From positions 992,001 to 1,056,000 of the forward strand of contig JAKUDP010000006.1 in the NCBI GenBank assembly GCA_022570795.1: 64,000 bases of DNA, read 5' to 3'. The notes below the pieces were generated by a model that saw only the letters and a list, made by a program, of their open reading frames with translations, searched no databases and was not told the origin of the DNA. Positions 41,816 to 51,618 of the stretch are shown here, one piece after another (the stretch's first letter is position 1; every line of letters begins with the position of its first letter). This DNA comes from Sphaerulina vaccinii (lineage: Eukaryota > Ascomycota > Dothideomycetes > Mycosphaerellales > Mycosphaerellaceae). The position numbers were made by a program, and so were the translations under genes.

Positions 41816-42250
41816 TCACTTCACATTCACCCATTCAAAGTCGTCCACCATCTCCTCCAGTTCATCCTCCTCCGCCAACCAGTCCACGTAGACTCTACTG
41901 CTGTTCCTGAGATTCGCCAACTGCAGGTCCCAGTCTCCTTTCCATCCGCCCTTCGCAGCAGGATCCCACAGCCACTGCAGTCGGCTGAGCATCATTCCCG
42001 TGCCTTGATCGTTCCAGTGAAGCTCGTTCCCGAACCGCAAGTCGTCGATACTCATGTCCTCCAGCATGGCGATGTCCTTGGCCAGCGCGCGGATGGTGGT
42101 GTCTTCGTAGACCCACATGTCGAACTCTCGACCGCTGGTGAGTTGGATCGTGATCTGGAATGTATCTCTGCGAGGATTGTACATTTCAAATCGGCCAGTC
42201 ACTGGACACACGGCGGCTTGGTTGGTGATCTCGAGGAGGCGATTAGCCAT
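41816..42250 (-). CDS. Small protein with predicted ubiquitin-like (beta-grasp) fold
   Basis: Single-exon, 144-residue protein. Residues about 29-95 run FQITIQLTSGREFDMWVYED, then IRALAKDIAMLEDMSIDDLRF, GNELHW, an order of strand-strand-helix-strand that resembles ubiquitin-like domains. The C-terminus is acidic (EEDELEEMVDDFEWVNVK) and has no diglycine, so it is not a conjugated ubiquitin. I recognise no named family. A second gene at 47825 has a similar arrangement. The fold call is a pattern judgement. Confidence 0.5.
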   Translation of the reverse strand: MANRLLEITNQAAVCPVTGRFEMYNPRRDTFQITIQLTSGREFDMWVYEDTTIRALAKDIAMLEDMSIDDLRFGNELHWNDQGTGMMLSRLQWLWDPAAKGGWKGDWDLQLANLRNSSRVYVDWLAEEDELEEMVDDFEWVNVK

Positions 42251-42814
42251 TTTGATGTTGTGAAGCAGGGATTTCTTGGGTGCTGCTGGATTTTATCTTG
42301 TTGCGCGAGTGGCTTGTCCGTTATCTCGACGCTGGTGTAGGTGTGTGTGGTTGTCTTGGGTGTGTTCTCTGGTTTGATTGTGCTTGTGAGAGTGCTGTGC
42401 GTTTTCTGATCTGTTGTTGTGGTGGGTGAGAAGGAGAGGGAGAAGAAGAGAAGCGGAGGTCCTTTTCGTAAAAATGAGTAAACTCAGTGTCCTCACTTAT
42501 TCAATACCGCCCTCACTTTTCCTCCAATAGCCATCAAGCTAAAGATAAGCTGCCTTAGCTGCCTGAGAGTCCTGCACGTGTGAAGTGAAGCTGGATTCGA
42601 GCACACGCGTTTCTCGAGGTGAGCCAGGATTGACCTCAATGTGTCTGCCTCAGTTGGAACGGCTTTCTCAGGGGTCTGCTGTTTGAACTTATTAGTGCCA
42701 TGAGATCTTGTTTACAGTTTCATCTCCATTTTCACGCGTCCAACTTCACCTTCCACCGCATATCCATTGACCAGACCACCCAAGTACCGGACCACGTGCA
42801 ATTCGAACACAGCC
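42251..42814. other. Gap between divergent genes
   Basis: About 560 bp between starts at 42250 (minus) and 42815 (plus); promoters for both are expected here. A purine-rich run (GAGAAGGAGAGGGAG.., about 42427-42450) lies in the leader of the minus gene. Confidence 0.4.
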
Positions 42815-43474
42815 ATGCAAGCAGAGAACGACGAGGAGGTGTGGTAAGATACTTCCCCTTCTGCATCCCTATCTCAATCCACGCGCCTCTTCCAGGGTAT
42901 TGGGGTTGAAGACATACCTCGTGGAGAATCTTTGGCCTTTCAGTGGAGTGTACTGACCATACCATTCCAGGGTGAGCGTGGCACTCCCTGCGGGAGTTAT
43001 AGCAGAGATTCTTCGTGCCAAGAGTGTGGCAGACATTCACCCAGAGGCAATTGCCGACATCATGGCGGCCGTGAAGAGCCGGGCCGGCTTGTCTCTCCGC
43101 CCTCCGCCGCCGCTCCGCCACCAAGCTCGGCTCCAGCCCAGCAGAAGAAATCGGCCGCCGAAGCCGAGAAGGAGAGACAGCAGCAGCTGTTTGGGTCCCT
43201 GCTCACCAGAGCAGAAGATATCCAGCCGGTAAGTGAAGCAATCACTTTTCGTTATATCTCTGGCTTGAGCGAAGCTGCCATGCCGTCGTGATTGGAGTCG
43301 TATCAGAAGAGCACGAAGCTACAGCCTGGAAACAATTGCTAACATATACTTCAGGAAACTCGTCAACTCCACGCTGTCGAAGAACAGGAGGTGGTTGTGA
43401 AGCAGGAAGAGGAGGATACGGAGATGACTTTTCCTCTGCTCGATGATCTTGAGGTGGCGCTGGGAAACAAGTGA
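42815..43474 (+). CDS. Small helical protein with SUMO-consensus site, one base short
   Basis: Three exons: 42815-42843, 42971-43228 and 43355-43474, about 135 residues once one base is allowed for. Exon 1 is MQAENDEEV. Exon 2 starts in frame as ALPAGVIAEILRAKSVADIH, PEAIADIMAAVKSRAG, a regular amphipathic helix pair, then the natural reading moves to another frame (SPPSAAAPPPSSAPAQQK.. EKERQQQLFGSLLTRAED) that alone matches the exon 3 phase. A missing base between about 43070 and 43095 reconciles them. Exon 3 holds EVVVKQEEED, a SUMO-consensus lysine with an acidic tail. Family unknown. The shift could also mean I misplaced exon 2. Confidence 0.55.
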
Positions 43475-43792
43475 AGTGTAAGTGAGGCAGTGTCCTGTTC
43501 CATGGCTCTGCTTCGGCGGACCCACCACGCCATTGTGAGGGGAGACATACCAAGAACAATATATCAGCCAGAGCTCAGAAACCTTTTCTGATTCATGCTT
43601 CAGGAGACTCACATCATCCGGAGCCACCGAGCTCAAAGACACAGAAGTGAAGCAAGAGCGTGACCATTGTGAAGAACAACACATTTCATTCTGATTGATA
43701 CTTCTACGAAGTTCAACAGTACCAGGTCATAAGCTTTACCAGCTTAGACATACTCGCCGCATACAGGCAGAGTCTACCGGACGCCATTCCAC
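43475..43792. other. Convergent intergenic gap
   Basis: 318 bp with no supported feature. Confidence 0.35.
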
Positions 43793-44231
43793 CTAATCGG
43801 TGTTCCTGTCCAGCGAAGTTGGCTTGTCCTTGATTGGCATATCACGGCCAGTCCTGTCATACTGTCAGCACACATCACAGATCTGGAAGCAATGGGGGCA
43901 CTCACTGAGTCTTGAACTGTCCACGGATGTAGTCCGAGATCTGCTCATCCTTTGCCTGCTCAACAGCACTCTCATTGTCCTGTGGTCCTTGACCCATGAA
44001 CTTCTCTTGGACGTAGTCGACTCCCTTGTCAAGGTAGTCCTCGTTCTTCTCGCTCTCTACACCGCCTCCAGCAGCGCCATTGAGCTTGTTGGTTAGACCT
44101 CCGAGGAAGCCACCGCCGCCGCTGCTCTGCTGTTGTCCCTCGTTGCTGCTGCCGCCTTGCTGGGTTTGTTGACCCTGTTGTTGGTTGTTGTTACCGCTGA
44201 ATTGGCCAGCTGCATTCTTCAGGAAGTCCAT
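43793..44231 (-). CDS. Small Gln/Gly-rich fungal protein with conserved C-terminal module
   Basis: Two exons, 44231-43906 and 43853-43793 (52-nt intron, GTGAGT..ACAG), giving 128 residues. The head is MDFLKNAAGQF followed by a Gln/Asn/Gly-rich disordered region. The C-terminal module YLDKGVDYVQEKFMGQGPQD, NESAVEQAKDEQISDYIRGQ resembles small fungal stress-associated proteins that I recall with similar wording but without a known biochemical function. Exon 2 adds TGRDMPIKDKPTSLDRNTD. There is no signal peptide or membrane segment. Confidence 0.75.
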
Positions 44232-44751
44232 GCTTGCTTGATTGCTTGGTAGGTTGTGACTTGAGGTTGTGGTAGGTTCGTGAGTCCGCGATGTGTGGAT
44301 GTTAGTGAAGAGGAGAAGAAGTCAGAAGACAGGTCTATAAGAGAAGAAGTCGCGTGCCAATGGTCAAGCTCCACGAAGCTACGGTACGGTACCACCCTGT
44401 GCCTGCAGCAAGCAGGTTCCATCATGAGCTGCTGTTCAGCTGCCGTGCACATGTGGAACGCTTGCACAGCCCACCACTTGGCGCATGAAAGGCAGGCATG
44501 ACGTGGGTTGTGCCAGCGTCTAGACCGATGAAACGCATCGTGAGACACACGCTCGTCTATCAGAGTGTCGCCAGCCTTGCAGTAGAGCCATCCAGACCCA
44601 GTGAGACGATGAAAACTGGAAGGAGTGAGATCGGACTTGGAAAGAGTGATGGGCACAGGCCATCTGCGGGAAGGAGCCGACGACGGCAACACCGATACAG
44701 TATGCCAAGAACTGCCTTCTTCACGTTGCCAACAACACCATCTGAATCAGT
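44232..44751. promoter_or_regulatory. Shared upstream region of the Gln-rich and COG0523 genes
   Basis: 520 bp between divergent starts at 44231 and 44752. No element was recognised with confidence. Confidence 0.4.
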
Positions 44752-45828
44752 ATGGCGCCCCGTATACCAATCACGATTCTGACCGGCTTCACTGGGTGCG
44801 GCAAGACAACTCTCATCCTCAATCTGATACCTCAACTCAAGAATCAGAATTCAGACTACAAACTCGCCCTCATCAAAAATGAAATCGGAGATGTGGCAGT
44901 TGACTCTCTCCTTTCTCAGTCAGCTCAAATGGCGGCGACACAAGAACTACTGGGAGAATGTATCTGCTGCGTGAATGTGGGCCAAATAGGCACTGCTTTG
45001 GAAGAACTAGAATCCAAGAATCATCCCGACAGGATCATCATAGAAACTTCAGGATCTGCCGAGCCACTCAAATTGGTACTGGAGATCAAGAGACTTTCCG
45101 AAGCGACTGGGAGGTACGAGCTGGATGGCATCATCAGCGTCATTGATGCAGAGAACTGGAGTGGGTATGCTTCGACGAGCTATACGGCGAAGTTACAGGC
45201 TAAGCAGACTGATCTCATTGTGATCAACAAATGGGAAAGTCTTTCTGAACGAGACTACGACTTATTTCTCGACAGGCTGGGAGATCTTGATGTTGACACG
45301 CCTCAAGTGAAGAGTGACAAAGGGTGGGTGGAGAAGGATTTGTTGTTCGGGTTTGATCAGAAGTTGGCAAGGAATTGGTTGGCTGCTGGGGAGACGCATG
45401 ACCATGATGATCACGACCACGGAGAGGGCGAAAAGCATACGAGTGAGGTGGAATGCTTGAGCGTTACTCTGAGAGGGAGTAGTGGGGATGCTGTTGTGGA
45501 TTTGCAGAAGTTGGAGGCGTTGCTGAAAGCTGCGCCGAAAGATGAGGTGTATCGCATCAAGGGAGTAGTGTATAGCGCTTCCTCGCCAAAGAACGCAGAT
45601 GGGAAGGAAGTGGATGAAGGAGCATCCGGCAGAGCTCGCTACATTCTCAACTGGTCCTTCGGACGCTGGACTTGGTATCATGTCGAAGATGATGGGTCGA
45701 ATGCGCCAGTGGCTCGGATCAGTATCTTCACGGCACCATACGAAAGTACGAAGTGGAGCAAGAAATCAAACGAGTTCATGAAACTGGCAGACGGAACAGG
45801 CGAACTGGAAGTGAAGAGGGTCCAGTGA
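44752..45828 (+). CDS. COG0523/CobW-type GTPase, metal chaperone family
   Basis: Single-exon, 358-residue protein. The P-loop is GFTGCGKTT (residues 12-20), ECICCVNVG supplies the conserved Cys-x-Cys-Cys metal-binding motif, and DRIIIETSGSAEP, DGIISVIDAENW and LIVINKWE are the later GTPase motifs (the NKxD equivalent reads NKWE). A His/Asp-rich loop, HDHDDHDHGEGEKH (about residues 218-231), precedes the C-terminal CobW_C domain (SGRARYILNWSFGRWTWYHV). COG0523 members deliver zinc, cobalt or iron to client metalloenzymes in a GTP-dependent way; the eukaryotic ZNG1 branch activates methionine aminopeptidase with zinc. The His loop suits zinc buffering. Which metal and client apply here is inference. 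Confidence 0.9.
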   Translation: MAPRIPITILTGFTGCGKTTLILNLIPQLKNQNSDYKLALIKNEIGDVAVDSLLSQSAQMAATQELLGECICCVNVGQIGTALEELESKNHPDRIIIETSGSAEPLKLVLEIKRLSEATGRYELDGIISVIDAENWSGYASTSYTAKLQAKQTDLIVINKWESLSERDYDLFLDRLGDLDVDTPQVKSDKGWVEKDLLFGFDQKLARNWLAAGETHDHDDHDHGEGEKHTSEVECLSVTLRGSSGDAVVDLQKLEALLKAAPKDEVYRIKGVVYSASSPKNADGKEVDEGASGRARYILNWSFGRWTWYHVEDDGSNAPVARISIFTAPYESTKWSKKSNEFMKLADGTGELEVKRVQ

Positions 45829-46080
45829 TGAGAATAGCTCCGTACCTCCGACTTTCTCACCATTCACCAAGAGGCTGGTGCCTAGTTTAATTACCACGCT
45901 GCACAATGAGGACTCGTTCTCATTCACTCCAGTCGCTCTACCACTCAAGGCTTGACGCACAACAGATCTCAATAAAGGACCTCTCTTCGGACATGCAACC
46001 TTTCCACCTTCAAGAGCTTTCAGCGATCTTCCAGCCCAAACACCACCACCAAATCTAGTGTTGAGATCACATCAATACTC

Positions 46081-47238
46081 ATGGCGCAGAAATCTCTACG
46101 CTCCTCTACAGTCGAAGTTATCGATCTTGTATCGAGTGACAACTCGAGCGACGAGCAGAGCGATGAAGACGACGATGATCAGGATTTTACGTTCGAGCTA
46201 GAGGAGGTTGGACGGCGCGCTCAGGGAGACAGACAAGACAACGTGCCACCAACAACTCAACCGCCGCAAGCCGGCTCGGTAACCTTGCAGAATCTGGTCA
46301 AGGAACCCGACAATGGTGCTTTACCATACAGACCTACCAAACTGGCCTCCGCGCATCTGAACTTCCAAAGCGCGATGCCACCTCGACCAGCATCTCAACC
46401 AGAACAAGTACACGGGAACTGCCGTAACGACATCGAAAATAGCAGTCTTGTTGAACGGCAAAAGCGTCAGGCCAGACATAACCATGACCAAACAGTGCTC
46501 CAGATCAAGTATCGAGAAGCCTCCTCGAAACTGAGAAACAATCACGCCCAGGCAGCGCTTTTGCTACACTCTCGAGATGTCTCCGCCAAGATGGAGCAGA
46601 AGTTTTACGCCGAGATGCATGAGATTATGTTGACGCGGGAAAAGACTGTGGCTCAGGTTAACGCAGACTTTGCTAATGATCCTGTCGCGGCTGTCAACAA
46701 GTACTGGCGTCCGATGGAGGTGCCGGTGGGAGGCAGAAACGTGCAGCATGTAAAGTTTGCTGGTGGTCATGGTCCGCCGAATTCCACATCCACAACAACA
46801 CCCCAAGGCAGCAAGGAGATTTCCCGGGCATCGAGTTCTGGCAGTACCCTTGGTAATCAGCATGTGCCTGCCAATGGCCTGCGAAGCTTCTCGATGATAT
46901 CGTCGCCAACAACGCCAATACCATCTGCGCCGTTCCCAACTGCAGCAGTCAGGAAGGGTAGAAATACCCGTATTGTTGGATGGCGGGATGCGTCTGGCAC
47001 GGCGCCCCCGACGCCACAACAACACCCTCTACACCAGCTGAAGCCGCTGCGCATGCCGCGTGACATATCAATCGCAGCAATGCAGGCTCGACCTCCTACT
47101 CACCCAGGCCCTACACAGCCCGGCCGCTGGGATTCCATCCAAAAAGACCTGTCAAGCGCAGAGTCAAGCGCCAGGACAGAAGATCTGAGCGCAGAAGGAT
47201 CCAAGAAGCGCAAGCGTCGCAACATGACGGAGGAATAG
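46081..47238 (+). CDS. Nuclear-type hypothetical protein with SUMO-interacting motif
   Basis: Single-exon, 385-residue protein. Near the N-terminus VEVIDLVSSD, with core VIDLV at residues 13-17, is a SUMO-interacting motif followed by a long acidic/serine run (SSDEQSDEDDDDQD), the classic layout of SUMO-binding and SUMO-targeted ligase proteins. A helical stretch (about 130-205) rich in Arg/Gln/Lys follows, then a Ser/Thr/Pro-rich region and a basic end, KKRKRRN. The frame stops at TAG 47236-47238, but the next 48 codons stay open in the same frame and read protein-like, including KLCEKHQKLKHKCRCKDEE. The annotated end may therefore be a premature stop. No RING or other domain is visible. Confidence 0.7.
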   Translation: MAQKSLRSSTVEVIDLVSSDNSSDEQSDEDDDDQDFTFELEEVGRRAQGDRQDNVPPTTQPPQAGSVTLQNLVKEPDNGALPYRPTKLASAHLNFQSAMPPRPASQPEQVHGNCRNDIENSSLVERQKRQARHNHDQTVLQIKYREASSKLRNNHAQAALLLHSRDVSAKMEQKFYAEMHEIMLTREKTVAQVNADFANDPVAAVNKYWRPMEVPVGGRNVQHVKFAGGHGPPNSTSTTTPQGSKEISRASSSGSTLGNQHVPANGLRSFSMISSPTTPIPSAPFPTAAVRKGRNTRIVGWRDASGTAPPTPQQHPLHQLKPLRMPRDISIAAMQARPPTHPGPTQPGRWDSIQKDLSSAESSARTEDLSAEGSKKRKRRNMTEE

Positions 47239-47390
47239 ATCCTGTGGTATGAGGCCATGAGGCAGGTGAAGCTGTGCGAGAAGCATCAGAAGCTCAAGCA
47301 CAAATGTCGCTGCAAGGATGAAGAGGTTCGGCATGTGATAGAGCCCAGGGTGGCCAGAAGAGGAGAAACCATAGGAGCATGAGCTCGAGG

Positions 47391-47824
47391 TCGAAAGCTA
47401 GCACGAAAAAGACGGCAATAGACACAGCTATTCGAGCTTTGCGCGCCATCGGTGCCAGGTCCTATGCTGGTGGAGTATACAGTCTCGAACTTCCGTATAT
47501 GGCACTGCCTGGGTTTGGACTTCGCTGTCGAGGACAACCAGCGCCATAAGCCAGTATAGACTGACAGGTCAGTTGAAACTCAGACAAACCCCAAATGCAT
47601 ACGACCAGACTCAATCACAAGCAGTAGCGCTCCTACTTCCTGACCCCGAGCTCGACTGACGCGGCAACCGAGTGACTTTGCGAATAGGGACTGCAAAGAT
47701 ATTCACTCACCACAATGACGACTTTTCTAGGCAGCCGCACCAGTCACTCGCATTTCCGACATGTTTGCACTCACCTACTTCGATCCCACAACTTCGCACG
47801 CCTCTCCATCATACATCAGCAGCC
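47391..47824. other. Intergenic stretch
   Basis: About 430 bp between the end of the coding-like extension of the SIM protein and the next gene. Other frames are unsupported. Confidence 0.35.
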
Positions 47825-48403
47825 ATGCCGCCAGGGTACACGCCGCGGAGCATCGTCTCCATTACCATACGCAAAGGAGAAGGACAAGAACAAGAATGGA
47901 AAATTTGGTGGCCACTCAACACTCCTCTCAGCGCAATCATCAATACAGTCCAAGATCTCACCCACCACTACGCATTTGAAAGCCAACTCGTCTGGCAAGG
48001 TCGGAATCTATTCGCGGATCTGTCTGCACAGGCTCAGAGAGTCGACCTCTGGCACATGGGCATCCAGCGAGGTCCTGTCCTCCTTACGCTTGTTGGCGAC
48101 AGCATGATTTACAATGTTACGATTCATTTCGCGGAGGACAACAAGACTTTCAAGTTGAGGTTACCGGGCTCTATGCAAGTTTCTCAACTTGTGAGACCTG
48201 GTGGGGTGCTAGCGACGAGTTGGGGTTTGTTGACGCTGGGTGAGACGAGACTTACGGTCGGTGAGAGGGAGATTTGGAGCTCGAGGTGGGAGAAGGGATT
48301 ACAGGTCAGGGTCGCGCAGAGGAGGATTCGAGATATCGCGATTGAGGGCGAGGAGAGGAAGCTGTTGATTGTTGGGCTGAGGTTGTTGAACTTTGCAAAG
48401 TGA
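47825..48403 (+). CDS. Hypothetical protein with possible tandem beta-grasp domains
   Basis: Single exon, 192 residues from the ATG at 47825 (the frame is open to 47672 but this Met begins the protein-like part). Two sections read as strand-strand-helix patterns: VSITIRKGEGQEQEWKIWWP, LSAIINTVQDLTHHY and FESQLVWQGRNLF in the first, YNVTIHFAEDNKTFKLRLPG and MQVSQLV in the second. They suggest one or two ubiquitin-like folds, reminiscent of the gene at 41816. No named family is recognised and no conjugation motif ends the protein. Confidence 0.5.
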   Translation: MPPGYTPRSIVSITIRKGEGQEQEWKIWWPLNTPLSAIINTVQDLTHHYAFESQLVWQGRNLFADLSAQAQRVDLWHMGIQRGPVLLTLVGDSMIYNVTIHFAEDNKTFKLRLPGSMQVSQLVRPGGVLATSWGLLTLGETRLTVGEREIWSSRWEKGLQVRVAQRRIRDIAIEGEERKLLIVGLRLLNFAK

Positions 48404-48475
48404 AGCCAGATTTGTGTGGGTGGTGTGAACTTGGCTGCATGCTACAACGCTACTCTGCTGCTTGACTACTAGGAC

Positions 48476-48688
48476 GTCTCTACGTAATAGTGAGGCACCA
48501 TGGCAGCGCACACTGCTACAGAGTAGTACCGTGGAAAAAAGGCGTCGTTCAGAGACACTCTCCCAAACCCCGTTCAATTTTGACTATGCCCTCAGTGCTG
48601 ACTCTTCACTCCCCAAAGATCCACGAACGCCGCACCACCCTGCAGCCGACCGCACTAGTATCGACGAATCGACACGATCTCAGAGACA
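48476..48688. repeat. Left copy of a diverged ~213-bp direct repeat
   Basis: This segment matches 49929-50142 along its length, beginning TCTCTACGTAATAG (right copy TCTCTACGTGATAG) and sharing ATGGCAGCG, GAGACACT, CAGTGCTGAC, CTGCAGCCGAC and AGTATCGAC in the same order. The differences are mainly substitutions plus a few short indels, many C/T or A/G. The pair flanks one F-box-like gene. Confidence 0.7.
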
Positions 48689-48927
48689 AATCGCAAACAC
48701 CTACTATATTTTGACTATGTCACTATGAATGGAGACAGACAAAATGCGAGCTTTGCGGCGCGACTCAGGCAGGAACGTTGATCTTAGCGCGTTCTAGCGC
48801 GATTAGCGACCGTCGCTGCCTTGGCTTTGTGTAAGTCTCTGAGATTGAGACACGCACCACGAATCTCGACACGAACAAAACACCCCTCGAAGATACCGGA
48901 GCCTCCTTCGTTCCTTGCACCACCGCC

Positions 48928-49851
48928 ATGGCCGACACGGATGCAATGTCATCAGGGGCGAGATCGATAGCACAGCACGCATCAGTAGCCGACCTCTGCA
49001 ACGATTTCAAGTTCAAATTTCTTGCAGGTCCACAGCTTCCAGTGCCAGACTTCAAGATCGCCTCTCAGGCCAGCCCGACAGTGGACCAGCAGGAGGGCAT
49101 TACAGCACCAGCAACTCCAGAGACTTCTCCGCGCGAGCCCAAGTTGAGCGATTCCTGCAGCAAGTCCGCACCCCAAGTCATCGCGATTGCAAGACCCAAG
49201 AATCCGAGACACCCCGCGACGGACCATCTGGTACAGCGTCTGAAGACCATCCATCAGATTCACCAGATGATCCGTGCCACCTGGGCTGCCCAGCAGAGAT
49301 CGTCGAGACTCAGCCTGTTAGGCCTTCCTCGTGAGCTCCGTGACATTGTATACGAGTACGCGACCGCACACTTCGAAGTTCGAATCGGCAGGAAGAAGCT
49401 CAATCCTCGGGGCAAAGTGGTGGAGCAACATCAACGAAACGCTAAAGCCCTCAACACTGGTCTTCTCTTCGTCTCCAAACAGCTTCGTAGCGAAGCAGTC
49501 CAACCATACCTCAAAAGCACCATCTTCACTTTTCGTAGCCAGGAAGTCGCCTTCGCTTGGTTGCGAACAGTCCCAGAAAACCACCGCAAGGTGCTCAAAC
49601 ACGTCCGGCTGGAAACTACATCGGAGGTGGAATTGGCGGAATTTGACTTCAAAAGAGCGTCGAGAGACGAGGCGTGGCTGCAGAGAAAGGTCAAGAAGCT
49701 TAACAGTAGGGCTTCCAAATGTATAGCAGCGGTGGGAGAAAGAGTCTTTAGGGAGCTTGGTATGCCGGCGGGCTTTCATTTCGAGGTGCAGAGCTATCGT
49801 ATCCATCCAGGGACTTTCAAAGAAAAGCCGAAGATCGAGTACTCGTGGTAG
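48928..49851 (+). CDS. F-box-like fungal protein
   Basis: Single-exon, 307-residue protein. A variable N-terminus is followed by a Gln-rich helix and LLGLPRELRDIVYEYATAHF (about residues 135-155), the degenerate F-box-like opening of a large fungal family, then NTGLLFVSKQLRSEAVQPYL as the second landmark. The C-terminal part contains FRSQEVAFAWLRTVP and a charged region. Members of this family are abundant and variable in fungal genomes and mostly uncharacterised; ubiquitin-ligase recruitment is inferred only. The gene sits between two diverged direct repeats and is intact. Confidence 0.7.
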   Translation: MADTDAMSSGARSIAQHASVADLCNDFKFKFLAGPQLPVPDFKIASQASPTVDQQEGITAPATPETSPREPKLSDSCSKSAPQVIAIARPKNPRHPATDHLVQRLKTIHQIHQMIRATWAAQQRSSRLSLLGLPRELRDIVYEYATAHFEVRIGRKKLNPRGKVVEQHQRNAKALNTGLLFVSKQLRSEAVQPYLKSTIFTFRSQEVAFAWLRTVPENHRKVLKHVRLETTSEVELAEFDFKRASRDEAWLQRKVKKLNSRASKCIAAVGERVFRELGMPAGFHFEVQSYRIHPGTFKEKPKIEYSW

Positions 49852-49928
49852 AATTCGAGGGGTGATATGCTCAAGAAAGCAGGCGAAGTCGCAGAAGAAG
49901 ACAACCGACTCTCCAGAGCCCGCTACTG

Positions 49929-50142
49929 GTCTCTACGTGATAGCCAAGGCACTATGGCAGCGAGTGTAGCTGCGAAGTAGTATTGTAGACAACGCGTTGA
50001 TTAGAGACACTTTCCCCAAACACATCTAATTTCGGCTATGTCCCTCCCCCAGTGCTGACATTCTCTCGCAAGATTCACGGACCCTATGCCATGCTGCAGC
50101 CGACTGCTCTAGTATCGACAAGTCGACGCGATGTCAGAGATA
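49929..50142. repeat. Right copy of the diverged ~213-bp direct repeat
   Basis: Partner of 48476-48688, in the same orientation, just after the F-box-like gene. The two copies plus the gene span 1.67 kb. No coding frame is shared between the copies. Confidence 0.7.
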
Positions 50143-50318
50143 CTCTCAATGGTCCAACGGTCCAATCCAGAACAAATGAGATGGATGGTGGCAACTAGAA
50201 GCATGGCAAAAGGTGCTTGGTCGTGGGGTCGAGCGGTTCAGGCAACGTTGGCCATCTATCTAGAAAAGTCTTTAGCCAAACTAACACCTATAATATTAAC
50301 GACCCCAGACTCGTCTCC

Positions 50319-51104
50319 TTACTCGGTCTGATCAACCACATGTCCCAGCGCGACACTCGAAGCTTCAAGATCGCTTACGATCATCCTGCGGAAGAGACCT
50401 ACATTCAGGTCGTCGGCTACGTCTGGTCCTTTATCGCTGTCGCTGTTGCTTGTGGGTGCTTTGGCGGGTGTATTGCCGTTCAAAGATCGCCATCGGTTCG
50501 CGCTCATCATGGATTGCGCAGATCGCAGGGGTGGGTGCTGTCGCTCTTTGCCCTTGGAGCTGGACGTTTCGCCACTCCGTCTCGTCACTGGCGTTGTGTT
50601 TATTGATTGTGATATCGAGTGCGACGAAACCGCTGTCTCCAGATCCACCGCAGCCTCCTCACTCAGCGTTGTTTCTCCATGTTTGCCTTTGCCCAGATTC
50701 TGATCGGCAGAGCAGCCATTTGGCGACGGTGAATTACAACTCCTGAGTGTTCCGCCACGTACAGCAGCTGTGTCGTCTGCAGATCCATTCAGACAGTATG
50801 ATGGCCGACAAGCGCCATCACCCAGCGCCGATATCCTAGCCGTGATCTCCGAAGTGAGAGAGTCTCCTGTCCGCATGAGAGGCAGGATAGGGCAATCGGA
50901 GTGGGTGAAAGTGTAAGACTCCGGGGTTGGGTTAGGTGATGTCTCTTGAGAAGACATCGTGAGCTCGCTGCGGATATGCGCCGGCACTGGGCGCATGGGC
51001 GTCTTGGAGGCTTTCGGCGTGAGGAAAGGCATTGCGCGGGGAGATCGGTATGTCGAAGTTGTGGTGTTGTTCTTGTTGTTCTTGCAAAGGTGACAGTTCT
51101 CCAT
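50319..51104 (-). CDS. Low-complexity hypothetical protein
   Basis: Single-exon frame of 261 residues, mostly Ser/Thr/Pro-rich and disordered, with a few Cys (ACRPSYC, RSCNSPSPNGC) and a basic patch (SSKGKERQ). The end, DDLNVGLFRRMIVSDLEASS, is more structured. No domain was recognised. Its length and composition suggest a real disordered protein rather than an antisense shadow, but support is moderate. The start may be an internal Met such as the one in the SELTMSSQE segment. Confidence 0.45.
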   Translation of the reverse strand: MENCHLCKNNKNNTTTSTYRSPRAMPFLTPKASKTPMRPVPAHIRSELTMSSQETSPNPTPESYTFTHSDCPILPLMRTGDSLTSEITARISALGDGACRPSYCLNGSADDTAAVRGGTLRSCNSPSPNGCSADQNLGKGKHGETTLSEEAAVDLETAVSSHSISQSINTTPVTRRSGETSSSKGKERQHPPLRSAQSMMSANRWRSLNGNTPAKAPTSNSDSDKGPDVADDLNVGLFRRMIVSDLEASSVALGHVVDQTE

Positions 51105-51618
51105 TTGGTGCGCGCATTCGTAGAGGAATGTAGTCGAAGAAGAGAAGAGATGGGTCGAAGCAAGATGTGCCGTGTGTCGGGAGAACTCAGCCTTGTTGTC
51201 ACGAGTAGGGTACCATGGACTTCCTCAACTCAAAAGGATTCGTGCCTGAAGTATCCATGTTCATGCGTTGCTGCGTTGGTATGATTTCAACAGACTATTA
51301 TTCGACTGGAAGCTGGCAAGGAGGAGTCGTGAAGCGGAAGACCTGCATCGTCCTTCAAGACACCTGAGAAGTTCGTACGTCTCGCTCGAAGTCGCAGCAG
51401 ATCTCGGGCATGGGTCTGCCAAGCATGAGCGCCTTGCAAGTCGAGGTCAGTGCCTGACATGACAGCAAGTTCGCGAAGATGAATCTATCAAGGGGAGATG
51501 AGCGAATGATCTGAGGTTGAGGCAAGGTGGGAATGTAAAAAGGTATCGTGTTACATCAAAAGTATTTCAGTATACATACGATCGTAGTCTCTCTTCATCG
51601 CCTGCTGCGGCGGTCCAT
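51105..51618. other. Intergenic stretch
   Basis: About 510 bp between the hypothetical gene start and the BIG1 stop, nothing recognised. Confidence 0.4.
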
